Below, piece after piece: positions 6,212 through 6,399 of a stretch of 6,399 nt of DNA (its first letter is position 1; each line of letters starts with the position of its first letter). The stretch is from NCBI GenBank assembly GCA_001829395.1, contig MIBD01000196.1:12709-19107 (forward strand). The letters are read 5' to 3'. The position numbers and the translations under genes are program-made. The stretch is from Spirochaetes bacterium GWF1_49_6 (lineage in GTDB: Bacteria; Spirochaetota; Brevinematia; Brevinematales; GWF1-51-8). Below the pieces are notes generated by a model. That model worked only from the letters and a program-made list of their open reading frames with translations, made no database searches and had not been told where the DNA came from.

Positions 6212-6397
6212 CTACTTCCCATCCAGTTCGTCCGCGCGCTTTCGGAGTTCGTCGGCTTTCTTCTTATCGTGGTGTATTTGTTCGAGGAAATCGGCGTATG
6301 TCCTCATGTGAAAAGGCATATCGGGATTAATCTGAAAAGCTTTTTCAAAAAACACTTCTGCTAGTTCGCTATTCTTTCTTTTTACCCAAATAAATCT
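6212..6397 (-). CDS. C-terminal fragment of a TPR-repeat protein (N-terminus outside the window)
   Basis: A frame open to the right edge encodes 61 residues and ends with TAG at 6212-6214. The pattern ELAEVFFEKAFQINPDMP, then YADFLE, then KKADELRKRADELDGK, is a canonical TPR helix pair (A-x-x-x-(F/Y)-x-x-A-(F/L)-x-(I/L)-x-P) followed by the capping helix and a charged tail, as is usual at the end of TPR proteins. No other domain can be seen, so the full protein's role is unknown. It is separated from the next gene by 361 bases and a terminator-like hairpin, so it belongs to a different transcription unit. It could be a second envelope TPR protein related to the 758-residue one, but the visible part is too short to show this. 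Confidence 0.75.
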   Translation of the reverse strand, partial: RFIWVKRKNSELAEVFFEKAFQINPDMPFHMRTYADFLEQIHHDKKKADELRKRADELDGK

Positions 6398-6399
6398 GG

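Noticed and set aside
6185..6212. Imperfect hairpin with a central AGCGCT just past the TPR stop codon.
   Set aside because: Pairing is interrupted by mismatches and no T-tract follows; the hairpin at 6146-6160 is the better terminator candidate.
6182..6364. A 60-codon plus-strand ORF near the right edge.
   Set aside because: It is antisense to the TPR-protein tail, which has a clear TPR pattern.

Overview
The window is a compact bacterial segment in which every supported gene lies on the minus strand, so transcription runs from right to left. A SEDS lipid II polymerase (FtsW), a nonulosonate synthase (NeuB type) and a protein resembling the soluble half of the DUF2723/GT117 (TMEM260-like) membrane glycosyltransferases all point to cell-envelope and surface-glycan work. 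Base composition is moderate, with AT-rich intergenic DNA and consensus-like promoters and Shine-Dalgarno sites. The phylum cannot be fixed from this sequence. A spirochaete-like or other deep-branching Gram-negative bacterium is a guess, not a result.

Layout in transcription order. (1) At the right edge, 6212-6397 is the C-terminal tail of a TPR protein, followed by a weak hairpin terminator. (2) The 361-base gap 5851-6211 holds that terminator, a GC-rich fold-back island of about 135 bases set in AT-rich flanks, and a promoter with a good Shine-Dalgarno site reading left. (3) That promoter drives a 758-residue membrane-anchored protein (3574-5850). Its N-terminal third resembles the part of DUF2723 proteins just after their last membrane helix, and its C-terminal third is two copies of a 146-residue TPR-like unit. 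(4) ftsW (2377-3549) follows after 24 bases and starts with GTG. (5) In the 87-base gap after ftsW lies a second promoter with a perfect TATAAT, opening a second transcription unit. (6) This unit encodes an unrecognised 204-residue helical protein (1675-2289), a NeuB-family synthase (692-1672, 2-base gap) and, overlapping by 14 bases, a protein truncated by the left edge (1-705). The last one ends at the window border in what looks like the N-box of a GHKL/RsbW-type ATPase domain.

The first unit therefore couples septal peptidoglycan synthesis to an extracytoplasmic TPR protein of glycosyltransferase ancestry. The second couples sialic-acid-like sugar synthesis to a possible anti-sigma-type ATPase and an unknown protein. 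The most unusual items are the stand-alone DUF2723-like soluble half beside ftsW, its internal tandem duplication, the GC-rich fold-back island, and the neuB/ATPase pairing. No CRISPR array, tRNA, rRNA, insertion sequence or phage gene was seen.
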